NCBI GenBank assembly: GCA_949752735.1
Contig: OX457036.1
Span: 98,562,432 to 98,626,431 of the forward strand
Length of the DNA stretch: 64,000 nt
Direction: 5' to 3'
DNA from: Lumbricus terrestris
Taxonomy: Eukaryota > Annelida > Clitellata > Crassiclitellata > Lumbricidae
Shown one piece after another: positions 34,131-45,713 of the stretch (positions are counted from its first letter, which is position 1; every line of letters begins with the position of its first letter). The notes beneath the pieces are model-generated. The model ran no database searches and was not told the DNA's origin. It was given only the letters and a program-made list of their open reading frames with translations. The translations under genes and the position numbers were made by a program.

Positions 34131-34229
34131 CAGATGAGTGATTTGTTTGAATGAGTCTTTTAACAGATGAGTGATTTGTTTGAATGAGTCTTTTAACAGA
34201 TGAGTGATTTGTTTGAATGAGTCTTTTAA
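34131..34229. repeat. 33-bp tandem repeat, three units
   Basis: CAGATGAGTGATTTGTTTGA-type unit repeated three times without differences at 33-bp spacing. Confidence 0.95.
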
Positions 34230-34595
34230 TATTTGACTGAAAGTAAGATTAAACGGCATTTTATGATCGGACGATCATAAATTTGATTAATTGGTTAAAG
34301 GAAATTAGGTTGAAACGAATTCGATCGCAACCAAAGGATATACTGTTAAGAGGAAACTCAGATATTAGAAGGTTTTTTTCATCATCCTTTATAGGTATAA
34401 GTTTATAATACTGCATGCATGTATACTCAAGCACAGTTGCAAGCAATCATTTTCATTAATATTGTTACAATTATAATTATCATTTTAATTATATTTATTA
34501 TTATCCTTATTATTCTTATCACTATAGTTATTATTATTGTCATTATTATTATAATTATTATTTAATTATTATTATTATTGTTATCACAAATTTTT

Positions 34596-34598
34596 TAC

Positions 34599-34654
<56 letters not shown>

Positions 34655-34920
34655 GGCCTATTATCGAAAGGCTACTTCTTTACCAAAGCGGGTATCGGGT
34701 TAACGAAAGAGCCCGTGAAGGCCACGGCGTTAAAGCGCTGAATAGTAATTGAAAGTCTTTAGAAGAGGAAGGACGTCTCCATCAGATCGTCTGACGCCTG
34801 CGACAGGTGACGACCTAAATCAGTTAGCAAATCAATGCCTCTAGAATTGATGGGACCTAGCGTCTCCAGGGCCAACGGAATGAAGACATGTGTAGCTGTG
34901 AACGACAACTATTTTTGTTC
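34596..34920 (-). pseudogene. 3' end of a non-LTR retroelement with (AAT)n tail, copy 1
   Basis: Minus-strand translation reads FIPLALETLGPINSRGIDLL, then SQASDDLMETSFLF, an in-frame TAA, RLSITIQRFNAVAFTGSF and the terminal stop TAG, followed by an (AAT)n tract at 34,596-34,652. This C-terminal tail is typical of reverse transcriptase ORFs of non-LTR elements in aquatic animals. One internal nonsense codon makes this copy defective. The element clade is not identified. Confidence 0.65.
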
Positions 34921-34962
34921 CTTTCTACCATCTGCTAGTTCTGCTGCTGCATAGTAGTCCAT

Positions 34963-35131
<169 letters not shown>

Positions 35132-35481
35132 ATTATTATTATTATAAACATTTTATTCAAGACAAAGTTTTTTTTGTCCATTACATTCGAACAACCCTAA
35201 TGTCTAGGCTACTATCGACATATTAATGTGCCACACAGTCTCATCTGCAATTTATTATTATTATTAGGCTTTTATTATCACTATACATGCAATTATTATT
35301 ATTATTATTTTATCATTATTATAGTCACTATATATGTAATTAATAATAATTATTATTATAATTAGTTTATTATTATTATTGTTATAGTTATTATTATTAT
35401 CCTCGTAGTCATCATCATCATCATCATCACACTATCATCGTCATCCGAAGAAATTATTCCATGGCACATAATTTTTCTTAC

Positions 35482-35848
35482 CTGACGAGAACATCGGCGC
35501 CTGCGGATGGTCACGTGGTCTGGGGATCATGCTGCAGCTTCCGGTTGCCATCGTTGGTGGTCCGGGGTTGAACGGACCCCCCCGCATCGTGTTGTAGGCG
35601 CCATAAGCAGCGGCAGCAGCAGCAGCCTGGTGACTCTGGACAACCTGGTGACCCCCACATCGACTGAGATCACCATAGGCAGAGGCCAGGTTACAGGCGG
35701 ACAAGGACTGATGCATGGAACCCGGTCCGGGTCCCCCTCCAGGGTGACCGCCACCAACACCTGGACCACCACCGATGTCCATGGATCCCATGGCACAACT
35801 CGTCGGATCGAACCCAGACTGGTTCAGGTAACTTCCGTAGTCCATCAT
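35482..35848 (-). CDS. Phox2: Phox2 exon 1 (N-terminal region)
   Basis: Starts MMDYGSYLNQSGFDPTSCAM (ATG 35,848; the second Met at 35,845 is equally possible) and ends PRPRDHPQAPMFSS plus the first base of a Gly codon, donor G|GTAAGAA. The 122 residues contain SACNLASAYGDLSRC, matching the LASAYADFSSC segment of PHOX2, and a TGSCSM...RDH stretch matching TPGSCSL...RDH. Phase 1 at the end joins exon 2 (GT GGT...) to restore a Gly codon, and PYKMYG follows as in the family. Extra Gly-, His- and Ala-rich runs (7 Ala) lengthen the protein. The intron to exon 2 is 21.5 kb. Confidence 0.88.
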
Positions 35849-36330
35849 TGAAGCAGAGGAATTGGAACGATTGAGGAGAAGGATGAGGAGGAGTTGAGAG
35901 GACAAAGGAGAAATCAATCAGTGATTGATATTCGATGAACGAACGACAGATCGATGACTGATAATGATGATGATGATGATTGAAGAAGAAGAGAAATCGA
36001 TCTCTCCTGTGTGTAGTATATCGATGATATTTTCCGTCGCTAGAGTTGCTGATGAAGTTAAGCGATTATCTAATTGCGTTTCGTCCTTCGATCAGTTCGT
36101 CGGTCGGTCGGTGTGGACCGGCGTCGTCGTTGGTGCTCAGCCTGTGGCGCCAAATTCTGTAAACTGAGGAGGTGCGTGGCTATGCTTTGCGCCAAATCAA
36201 ATCTGTGCTGAGACAAAATGCGGTTAAAAGATCATTTATTGCATTAGTGAAGAAAAGCTGAGCACCGTCTGATTATGGTCTCCTCCAGTCGTAATACAAT
36301 AGCAGGTTATCAAACGTCGCTCAAACACCA

Positions 36331-36425
36331 CCACCAGCATCAGCAGCAGCAGCAGCAGCGAAAGGCAGAGGCGGAGGATGGAGCCACTAGCAGAGGATGC
36401 AGCACCTCACAGCAGCAGCAGCAGC
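36331..36425. repeat. (CAG)-rich tracts upstream of Phox2
   Basis: Two CAG runs of 5-6 units inside a CAG/GAG-rich stretch. Confidence 0.85.
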
Positions 36426-36589
36426 CGAGGAGGCAGAGGATGAGGATGCTGCAGAGATGAGGAGATTCTTCGTGTTCGTCGTCGTTGCCGCTGTAGCAGA
36501 TAACCGCATTTGCTATAACGACTTTGTCAATGACATAATCTGATTGTAGACTAATACAAAAATATGCCACACTTTAAAGGACGACGCAC

Positions 36590-36800
36590 CTTTAACGGAG
36601 CCCCAGGTCCCACACATGGGCGGGCTTGACGCCCACAGACCGGTGTAGGCACCGCCCTCTTCGGTCCCAGCCAAGCAGTCGGCGTCGTCAGTCGATCGCT
36701 GAGTGGATCTGGTGATGACGGAGGCGGAGCGAACGGACGTCAGTCATCGGTGAGTGACGTCTGCGCCGGCGTTCGCTAGTTCTTCCGACAGGGATTATGT
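36590..36800 (-). promoter_or_regulatory. CpG-rich stretch upstream of Phox2, candidate promoter
   Basis: Clearly richer in G, C and CpG than its surroundings. Contains GGGCGGG and two GACGTC/TGACGTC (CRE-like) words, about 750 bp upstream of the Phox2 start codon. No transcription start can be read directly; the promoter role is inferred from composition and position. Confidence 0.3.
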
Positions 36801-37204
36801 TTCGTAATGTAAAAAGAAGAGTTTGAGACTTTTGATTAGCTGCCAACATCGCTGGCTACGACTTCACTTTAGCGACATCTATGAGACGAATTCCTTCTTT
36901 TCTACGGAATGAATGAAGAAAAGAAGGAGGAGGAGGAGGAGTGGAAATATCCCGATGGAAAGGGTGAGACACTCTGTGCTCAGTCAAGGTATACGTATAC
37001 ACCCTATATACTTGTGGACAGGTATGTATTCTTAGTTGCATGAACATCATGCATGCATAGCGGTACATCTATATATATATAGAACCCATGGCATAGCATG
37101 ACGAGGATGTTGCCTGAGCAAATGGTGAAATTCCAGGTATAGGAATACGGCTGTTACATAATAGGCTACTTAAAGACGATCATTCAGTGCGGTGGACATA
37201 TTAA

Positions 37205-38182
37205 CCCTCAGGCTACCAAGCTTTTTTGTAACACGGCTACCAAGGGGGGTGATTACCACCCCTAGATTTTGGGTTTGGTTTGAGATATCATAACTTGTAA
37301 TATAACAATGGATTCAGCATTCATTTCTGCACAAATTGGTATATTTAGGTTTATAAAATATAAATGCACCTCGAAATTATGAATTTTTTACCATGGGTAC
37401 CCGTCGATTCCAACAAAACGTATACTTACGCATAGGGAATATATTAGATTATGTGTGTTTTAAACATGATTTATATATAAAAAATAGTTTACATATAATA
37501 AAGTCCATTGTTCAACTATAAAAACTAGTAATAAGTCTGTTTTATGTTCAATCAAAACAAAAAAATGCTGTAGCTGCTGAAAAACGTTTACGCAGACATA
37601 TCGGCTTGCGTTGTAAAAAAAACCCAACATTTTCACCCATTTCAATAATATTTATTTTGAGCACTTCCGGTCATCAAAAGACATATTATTAAAAAAGTAT
37701 TAGAAAATAGTCATAATTGCCCTCTACAGAATGGCATAAATTATTTCTATTAAAAATAAATTATGGATAAGTTATAATAGAAAAAGCATGAAAATTGTAT
37801 GAAAATAAAACACCTTTATATACATTTTAATTTATTTTGAGCACTTCCGGTTGTAAAAAGACAAATCAATGAGCATGAAAATGTAGCCCCACATTCCCTC
37901 TATAAAATGGTATAATTTTTGTCTCTTTATATTAAAGGGCGCAAAAGTTATAGTCGATAATCTAAGGAGGGTGGTATCCACCCCTCTGGTACCTTGGGTA
38001 TATCGGGTATAACTTTGGAACGGTATGGGTCATCATAAAAAATTTCAGCTCAAAATGTGTCCCAATGAACCCTCTACAGTTACCTAAAAAGTCAAAATTT
38101 TATTCCAAACGGAATACGTTTGATTTGGGAAAACCTAGGGAGGGGGTGGCAGGCCCCCCACCCCCCCTTGGTAGCCCGAGGG
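37205..38182. mobile_element. piggyBac-like non-autonomous element 1 (978 bp, TTAA)
   Basis: TTAA at 37,201-37,204 and 38,183-38,186 flank ends reading CCCTCAGGCTACCAAG and CCCTCGGGCTACCAAGG (other strand). The interior has two copies of TTTATTTTGAGCACTTCCGG (37,652 and 37,832 regions) and no transposase. Confidence 0.82.
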
Positions 38183-38262
38183 TTAAGCAGGAGTGGATTA
38201 AGACTCAATTAATTGGAACTCTTTGAATTAAATACTCAATTACTACTTGCATTAAGCAGGCT

Positions 38263-38464
<202 letters not shown>

Positions 38465-38465
38465 C

Positions 38466-38550
38466 TCAGGTGTCAGGTCGGGAGCGCCTCTGAGGAGTTC
38501 TCTTGTAGTGGCGCTATATAAATGTACGATTACAATTACAATTACAATTA
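38466..38550 (+). mobile_element. LINE/SINE 3' tail fragment
   Basis: GGGAGCGCCTCTGAGGAG and GGCGCTATATAAATG followed by an (ATTACA)-like tail. Same 3' end as the LINE at 16,145 and the SINE at 39,571; the body is missing. Confidence 0.75.
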
Positions 38551-39329
38551 TAACTCATATAACCTGGCGCTATAGGAGTTGGCAACATCACGCATCCATT
38601 GCAAGAAGCTTTGCTTCGTGTTATGGCTTTGCATAGAGATAAATGTTCTATATTATAATCAAATGTATACGTTTCGCTTGTTGGCGGTTAATGTATGCGT
38701 GACGTCAAGCGGATGTTCGATAACTTATTGGAATACCAGTTTGAATCGGGTGAGGATTAGAGTGTGCATGACATGCATGACGTGCACTGCAGGTTTTGAA
38801 GCGCTTTCCTTCTATTATATATAATCTGGGGTTAAATGTTTAAAAGTATTTATAAATATATATTCTCAACACATTTCACACCATGATGAAAAGTGGAAAC
38901 TGTTTAGAAAAGATATAGAGACCTATACTGCAAGGCACAACGTATACATCTGGATCGAGAACATGCATGCACGTGGAAGACCACGAAATATATCTAGCTG
39001 CATGGATTGAGAAAATTCTCTTTTGAACAAGCTTGAATCTGATCGAACTATATGTATACTGAGGACGACAGTGTAGAAAGATACATTTGGAGACATGCAG
39101 ACGGTTCATGGTGAGGCCAACCGTCGGATCGATTATACGGCTAAAGACAAGAGAAGACATTTATAAATATATATAAGTAACATAATGATATCCCTTGTGC
39201 ACATGACTATAGGTTACGTAGCATATATAATGAGCAATAATGAGCATCCATAAAAAAGTTTATTGCAAAGACAAACATGCAGAAGAGGTATAGATTTGGC
39301 GCATTGATAAACACTGTTCATGAGTTACC

Positions 39330-39368
<39 letters not shown>

Positions 39369-39570
39369 GTTGGGCAAAACCGAGATTGTCTTCGAAGTCT
39401 TTTTAAAAAACTTAAAAGCAATTCAGTATATATGATTTATGTTAAAAGTCTGCTAAAATTTTATCCTGAATGCTATATATAGTCTATGTCCATTTGTCCA
39501 TCCTGTATATGGTTTTTAATTAAATAATAACTGGACCCTAAGCATGTCATGAGTGATTACAGAGAACATT
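38551..39570. other. Unannotated intergenic DNA
   Basis: Only an (AT)n run at about 39,334-39,366 is recognised. No coding signal. Confidence 0.5.
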
Positions 39571-39778
39571 GGGGCGCGGTGGTGTAGTGGGTATGTTCGT
39601 CGCCTTGCAGCCACCTCAAGTCGCCGCGTAAGGACCTTAGACAAGTCCTTCACTCGCAATTGCTCAGCGCTTCGGCGTCAAACTCCGATACAGTCTCCGC
39701 TCTGCAGTCGGGAGCGCCTCTGAGTGAGAACTTGAAGGGGCGCTATAACATGTGCACATACAAACAAACAAACAAACA
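39571..39778 (+). mobile_element. tRNA-derived SINE with LINE-type 3' tail
   Basis: The head GGGGCGCGGTGGTGTAGTGG resembles a tRNA 5' part with an A-box (TGGTGTAGTGG). The body is followed by CGGGAGCGCCTCTGAG and GGGGCGCTATA, the same 3' end as the LINE at 16,145, then (AAAC)n. AACATTG flanks both sides (about 39,566-39,572 and just after the tail), compatible with a target duplication that overlaps the first base. Confidence 0.72.
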
Positions 39779-40075
39779 TTGAAATAAGCATTAGAGATGT
39801 AATTGGTGGAGCAAAAAAATATTTAGCACATTACATATTCAACATTGTTTGTAGGCCTATAGTTAAGACATAATATTTTCTCCTATAGGCCTATATAGCC
39901 TAATATCTATATAGATGTATATATTTGCATAACCCGTTGCTATATCACTTGTTTTGGATATAACAGAGGAATGTATGTATAGTCCTATGCATGGTCTCTT
40001 AAGGGTTCTCTCCTTCTGCCTTCTGCTATAGCTTCTATATATCTATATCTATAGTGTGTAAAAATAGATGTTTAG

Positions 40076-40078
<3 letters not shown>

Positions 40079-40154
<76 letters not shown>

Positions 40155-40227
40155 CAAGAGAGACAAACAGGCAGACAGACAGACAGGCAGACAGACAGAC
40201 AGACAGACAGAGACAGAGACAGAGAGA
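40079..40227. repeat. Compound microsatellite (AT)n-(AG)n-(CAGA)n
   Basis: (AT)n to 40,107, (AG)n to about 40,149, then CAGA/CAGG units to 40,227. Confidence 0.95.
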
Positions 40228-40327
40228 GTAACTTCGTCTTTAGGCGACATTCGACACATGGCGCAATAGAAGTCACTAATCATAAATGCAATTACAATCA
40301 GAAAATATTATTACTAATTGTTAATTA

Positions 40328-40357
40328 CTAATATTATTATTATTATTATTATTATTA

Positions 40358-40395
<38 letters not shown>

Positions 40396-40510
40396 ACTAC
40401 TAATGTTATTCGACAAAATCTGGTTTGACAAAAGAACCGCGGAAGGCCACGGCATTAAAGCGCTGGACGGTAATCGACAAGCGCTGGAAGAGATAGCAAG
40501 TTTCTCTATA
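40328..40510 (-). pseudogene. 3' end of the same non-LTR retroelement, copy 2, with (AAT)n tail
   Basis: The minus strand encodes LFQRLSITVQRFNAVAFRGS and ends TAA, followed by an (AAT)n tract (40,328-40,393). It matches copy 1 at 34,596-34,920 (family resemblance clear over about 30 residues) but lacks copy 1's internal stop at the equivalent place. It is truncated upstream at about 40,510. Confidence 0.65.
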
Positions 40511-40828
40511 GAGTCACCGGAAAATTGACAATTGTTTATTACGAAAATTATGTCATAATTATCTTTTATTTTGATGATTTAACGAAAATGAATTTATTGT
40601 ACGAGCGAGGTTTGAAATATTATTTCCATTTATCATATATACAGAATAATATACATAGCATATACACAGATGTCATAATCTTATATCGTCACTGTATACA
40701 TAAACAAATGTCATATCGTCACTTACATGAAAATCTAAATTTAGCTGAATTTGCCATGCAGCAGCGGCCATAAATTGCAGGCAATTAGTACAATTATTGT
40801 AAAATAAAATTGTTATAGCGTATAGTAT

Positions 40829-40831
<3 letters not shown>

Positions 40832-40867
<36 letters not shown>

Positions 40868-40896
40868 TTGTTGATGATGATGATGATGATGATGAT
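40832..40896. repeat. (GAT)n microsatellite
   Basis: GAT array with one GTT interruption. Confidence 0.95.
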
Positions 40897-41149
40897 GCAC
40901 ATAGCCTATACATAATTTTATATATGCACCCATTTTCTGGATTTTTCATAAATGTGAACCTATTTTAGATCTTATAAGCCAAAGTATGTATATATAATAC
41001 GCCTACACGTGAAACTATATGACGACTTTCTCGTTTTCATCGTGAATTGTTATTTTAGTCTACGTCAATTGTACAGCAGTTTATAAAAAAACTGCGATGA
41101 CATTTTCATTTCTCGTCAAAAAATTACTTTTCATTTTCCAAAAGAAACA

Positions 41150-41397
41150 TGCAATTGCCTTGCATGCAATTGCCTTGCATGCAATTGTCTTGCATGCAAT
41201 TGCCTTACATGCAATTGCCTTGCATGCAATTGTTTTGCATGCAATTGCCTTGCATGCAATTGTTTTGCATGCAATTGCCTTGCATGCAATTGTTTTGCAT
41301 GCAATTGTCTTGCATGCAATTGCCTTGCATGCAATTGCCTTGCATGCAATTGCCTTGCATGCAATTGCCTTGCATGCAATTGCCTTGCTTGCATGCA
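41150..41397. repeat. 15-bp minisatellite of palindromic units
   Basis: About 16 units of TGCATGCAATTGCCT (variants TGTCT, TGTTT). Each unit contains the palindromes TGCATGCA and CAATTG, so both strands of the array can fold. Confidence 0.93.
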
Positions 41398-41972
41398 GGG
41401 GATTCCCGATTTTATTATTCGCAGATTGCTCTTCAGATTAATCGTCAAAAAATTGCATAACGCGAAGATAATTATAATCATTTCCCCCGAATTGCTCTTT
41501 GCTCGCAATGGCATGCAGAAGTACGATGATATTTATGTTAAAGTTGATGAATGTTGAGTTTAAATTAAGATGAGATGACTATTTTCAGCAAAAATGTGTT
41601 TGTTTATAATTTTAGCATAATAATAATAATAATTGTGACTCGGACGATATTCTCGGATTAACTTATTGTTATAATTGCTTTGTCCCCAGGAATTCTTACT
41701 TCTCCACAATATGATGAAGACTATATAGGATAATTATAGAGTTTCTTCAAAACGACAGTTTTTAATGACCGTGCACGTTATGATATATCCTTGTCAAATG
41801 AAACATGCATCAAAAAATTAATTCATCCAAAATATATATTTATTGATATAGGACGAAAAATTCTCTTCAATTTTGGTGCAAAGTTTATCTGGGAATTGGA
41901 AGGTTGATAAATTGCATACAAAGCGTTTTAACCGGTTTGTCTCCATGGCAACGTGCATACATCTATGCTTAA
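41398..41972. other. Unannotated intergenic DNA
   Basis: Nothing recognised beyond short (ATA)n runs. Confidence 0.5.
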
Positions 41973-42602
41973 CCCTCGGAGGCTAACCTGGGGTGCTTTT
42001 TTCACCCCACTGTCAGTATTTGCCCTGAATTTTTTTATTGCTTTGAAATTTTGCAATGCGCTTTTGTGTATCTGTTCATAGATGATTTTTGCTTAATTCC
42101 ACATTTTTAAAGATTTTTATATTGAATGCGTGGTCACGTGACTGACGTCATATAATGGCCATTGTTATTAATAATTTATTTGTGTTGAAGAGGTTTCGAG
42201 GTTATCTGCAGCCAATGCAGCTAAACTGATACCAGAATTGATATCAATGTATTGAAAATGATGATATTGATGATGGTAAAAAAGATTTTGTTGATTGTAA
42301 TGATGTCTCGGAGCTAGATAATGTTGAAATCGATGATGTCATAGACATAGCTATATGTGTTGCAACTTTGTGAAAGCATGCAACAAAGCGTTACTTGTGT
42401 ATAGATGACCGTAGACTCGATGATATAATACTGATTTTGAGTTAGGTTTCATAGTTTGTCAATTCCATGCTGAACTTGAATTAGGCGTCATTTTTGATCA
42501 AACATGGTCTAATTTTATATCACAGGCCTCAAATGGCGTGGGGTGAAAAATATACCCCAGGTTATCCAATATGTGATTTTTTCATAGGTTAGCCTCCGAG
42601 GG
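41973..42602. mobile_element. piggyBac-like non-autonomous element 2 (630 bp, TTAA)
   Basis: TTAA at 41,969-41,972 and 42,603-42,606. The ends are CCCTCGGAGGCTAACC on both sides in opposite orientation, with a further internal CCTGGGGT pair. No transposase ORF. Confidence 0.87.
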
Positions 42603-42845
42603 TTAAAAGTCGACCGCGACGACTTGGCGCCGCAGTAATCGCTAAAATTAAATCTGTGATTTATTCAGACATTTTAATGGCGTGCATGGAAAGTATATAG
42701 CTTTCTATCGTTTCCATAAATTCCATTTCACTTTTATGTACAGGCCAAAAAAAGTAATCCCCCTACGGTTTTCAACAGGCCCAGATTTAGGGGTGGGCAC
42801 AAGGGGCACAGTGCCCACGGGCCTCCACCACATAGGGGCCTCCAC

Positions 42846-43909
42846 TGTAGCCACCTATTATTAGCATATGCTCATTTTAGCAGGTATCAAACATGTATAC
42901 TGCATTTAAATAGCCAGTTCAAAGAGAAACCAATTCTTTTAAATGTAAAATATATTGATTACTATTAAAGAAACAATACAATTATGCAGTGTCTCCTATT
43001 TACTTATTGGCGTTGATTGATTACTAGATTTATTATGTTTCTTAGCTTCACTTGAGTGTAGAATTCTTTCTAGTTCATCGCCCGCCAATTCTGTAAATCG
43101 TCGTAGTTCTGATCCTTGTACTTCGACAACCAAGTGTCTCGAATATGCAGTGGAATAATATATACCGAAGATATTTCGTAGTCCAGGCCGAACAACGAAA
43201 TTCCAAGGAGTATATTTTGTATTCACAAATGCCAGTATTCTTACTCGAATGGATGAAATGTGTCACAATTCCAGCGTACACATCCACGTCCAGATCAACC
43301 TTGTGATCATAAATGTTTGAATCAACCGTGTGATTATCTCCAACGACTCTCTCCAATGTTCGTAGAATTCAAAATCCTCGAGCAAACTCTTCACCCACGA
43401 ATGACGATAGTTCTCCAAGTTCCAGAATTTACCTCGAACGCAAAAACTGTCTCGAAAACTTAACGTCCGTTGGCCACCCTTCTTCTCAACATCGAAGGTG
43501 CCACATACCAATCATTCTGCCGCTAATTTCACTTAAGAGTTCATTTGCCGCAACAAAATGACCCTTCGCCATTAGCTCCAACTGCAGAAATCGATCTTTC
43601 AACCGTTTCTGTCGATGACGTGTGTTTAATCAGTTAGACTGCGTTTTAATTGGCTTACGCGTCGTTACGTTGTTTTTGTTGCCATAGTCTCCAATAGCAA
43701 CCAACGCTTATCAGTCTCGCTGCACTTCTTTAGCGCTTCTGTGGTTTCGTTTGCTGATCGTTTTACTAAATATTAATTCTTCTAACAACGCCAATTAATT
43801 AACTAATTAAATCAACGCCACTACATTGTCTGACTTAACTTCTACCTACAATTAACACTTAATACTAGACAAGTTAGATTGATAGATAATAGCGATTTAA
43901 TACGCTACA
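42846..43909 (-). repeat. 3' LTR of the Gmr1-type element
   Basis: 1,064 bp, TGTAGC...GCTACA ends. Small ORFs inside it are present in both LTRs and are not genes. Confidence 0.92.
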
Positions 43910-44072
43910 AATACCCCTCCTTCAAAAGTCTGTAATCAGGCTTTACAATCTCACCTAATTATCTATCAACTAAATTTCTATCAACTTCTTATTCTATCTT
44001 ACATAACAATACAACATTACTGAACTATTTCTTACCTACATTATTATAATACATCACTGATATATTTAAGTA

Positions 44073-45713
44073 CTATGTAATTCCTCTACTCAAATAATCA
44101 GACATAACATTATTGCTCCCCTTGATATAGCGTATCGTAAAGCAATAATTTTGAAGTGCTAGACTCCACCTCATGACTCTCGCATTCTTCATTCTTCCTT
44201 CCTTCATGTACTGTAGTCCGCAGTGGTCCGTCTCAATCACAAACTGCTTTCCACACAAGTACCTGTCAAACCGACTAATTCCCCACATTATCGCTAGACA
44301 TTCTCTCTCCTCAACTGAATATCTCGTCTCTCTCTCCAATAGTTTCCTACTCGCATATGCAATCGGGTGGTTTATTCCTTCATACTGCTGTATCAGGACA
44401 CAACCTATTCCTCTTCCCGAAGCATCCGTTTGAATCATGAATTCCTTCTCCAAGTTTGGTAACTTTAATATTGGTGTCTTAGCAAGTGCTGCTTTCAGCT
44501 TACTAAAACTCTCATCTAATTCTTCGTTCCAATCAACATTATTAGCTGCTGACTTCTTTGTCAAGTCACTTAATGGTGCCATCAGTTCAGCACAATGCGG
44601 AATAAACTTTCTGTAATAGTTTATTGCTCCCAAAAAGCTTCTTATTTGTTTCTTCGTTTTCGGTTGTGGCATCTCCACAATCTTATCTATCGATTCTCCT
44701 TTAGGACTAATGTCGTCGTTGTTTAACGTATGACCCAAGAAATCTATGCGTCCATAGCCTAATGAACATTTCTTTGGTTTCAAAGTCAGGTGAGCATCTC
44801 TCACTCTTTGGAAAAATTCTCGTAAAATCTTCATATGTTTAGTCCATCCTTCTGTATGAGCTAGGATGTCATCAACATAACTCTCCAGATTCTCGGTTCC
44901 ATGCAAAATCTTCCTTATCAGTCTATTATAGCTTGAAGCACTATTTACCAATCCAAATGGTAGAACGTTGAATTTATACAACCCACTTGCACAAATGAAA
45001 GTCGTATAATCTTTTGATTCTTCGCTCATTGGAATTTGCCAATATCCTTTGCAAAAATCAAACTTGCTATATATTTTGCTGCCACTCAGTTTATTGAAGA
45101 TATCCTCGTTTGACATCATCGGTTCTGGATCAAAAACTGTCACTTTATTCAATTGTTTATAGTTGCAGCAAAGTCTATTGCTTCCATCAGCCTTCTTGAC
45201 AACAACAAGCGGTGCTGCGTATGCTGCTTCTGATCTTTCTATTATCCCATTCTCTAACATTATCTCAATTTCCTTATCAATTTCTGACTGTAGATGATAC
45301 GGTGTTGGATACGCTTTCATCCTAACAGGTTCATCACTCGTAAGATGAATCTCGTGTTTCACCATGTCAGTTCTTCCTGGTTTATCTGTAAATATGTCTT
45401 GATATTCTCTCAGTAATTTCTCTAATTCACCTCTCTGTTCATCTTCTAATTGTGGATTAATATCAACATCCTTGTACGTCTCAGTTTGCTTACTGACATA
45501 CAAGTTCAATATCTCCTCCTCTTCATCCTCACCTTCTCTACCATCATGTACAATAGCCGACACATATGCTATTGTCTCAGAACCTGCCAATTCTTCTTCA
45601 CTCCTCTCGTAATATCTCTTTAGTATGTTGATGTGGTATGTTTTCAGTTTTCCACCATCAACCTCAACTTTATAATCGTAATCTCCGATTTTCCCTCTGA
45701 CAACAAATGGTCC
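44073..45713 (-). CDS. Reverse transcriptase-RNase H part of the Gmr1-type polyprotein
   Basis: The frame is in register with the upstream Gag-PR-IN part and separated from it only by the TAA. There is no ATG at its beginning (the first alternative start is TTG 45,590), so it is normally made as part of one polyprotein. Reverse transcriptase motifs are LPFGLVNSASSYNRLIR and the active site YVDD in LESYVDDILAH. RNase H motifs are QTDASGRGIG, EERECLAIMW and ETDHCGLQY. The usual gypsy connection SFLGAINYYRKFIPH is present. The stop is about 160 bp before the 3' LTR, and the gap contains the purine tract. Confidence 0.92.
   Translation of the reverse strand, partial: GPFVVRGKIGDYDYKVEVDGGKLKTYHINILKRYYERSEEELAGSETIAYVSAIVHDGREGEDEEEEILNLYVSKQTETYKDVDINPQLEDEQRGELEKLLREYQDIFTDKPGRTDMVKHEIHLTSDEPVRMKAYPTPYHLQSEIDKEIEIMLENGIIERSEAAYAAPLVVVKKADGSNRLCCNYKQLNKVTVFDPEPMMSNEDIFNKLSGSKIYSKFDFCKGYWQIPMSEESKDYTTFICASGLYKFNVLPFGLVNSASSYNRLIRKILHGTENLESYVDDILAHTEGWTKHMKILREFFQRVRDAHLTLKPKKCSLGYGRIDFLGHTLNNDDISPKGESIDKIVEMPQPKTKKQIRSFLGAINYYRKFIPHCAELMAPLSDLTKKSAANNVDWNEELDESFSKLKAALAKTPILKLPNLEKEFMIQTDASGRGIGCVLIQQYEGINHPIAYASRKLLERETRYSVEERECLAIMWGISRFDRYLCGKQFVIETDHCGLQYMKEGRMKNARVMRWSLALQNYCFTIRYIKGSNNVMSDYLSRGIT

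Noticed and set aside
42996..43511. Small ORFs, repeated at 49,494-50,009
   Set aside because: They lie in the LTRs of the Gmr1-type element and appear twice only because the LTR does. No known domain.
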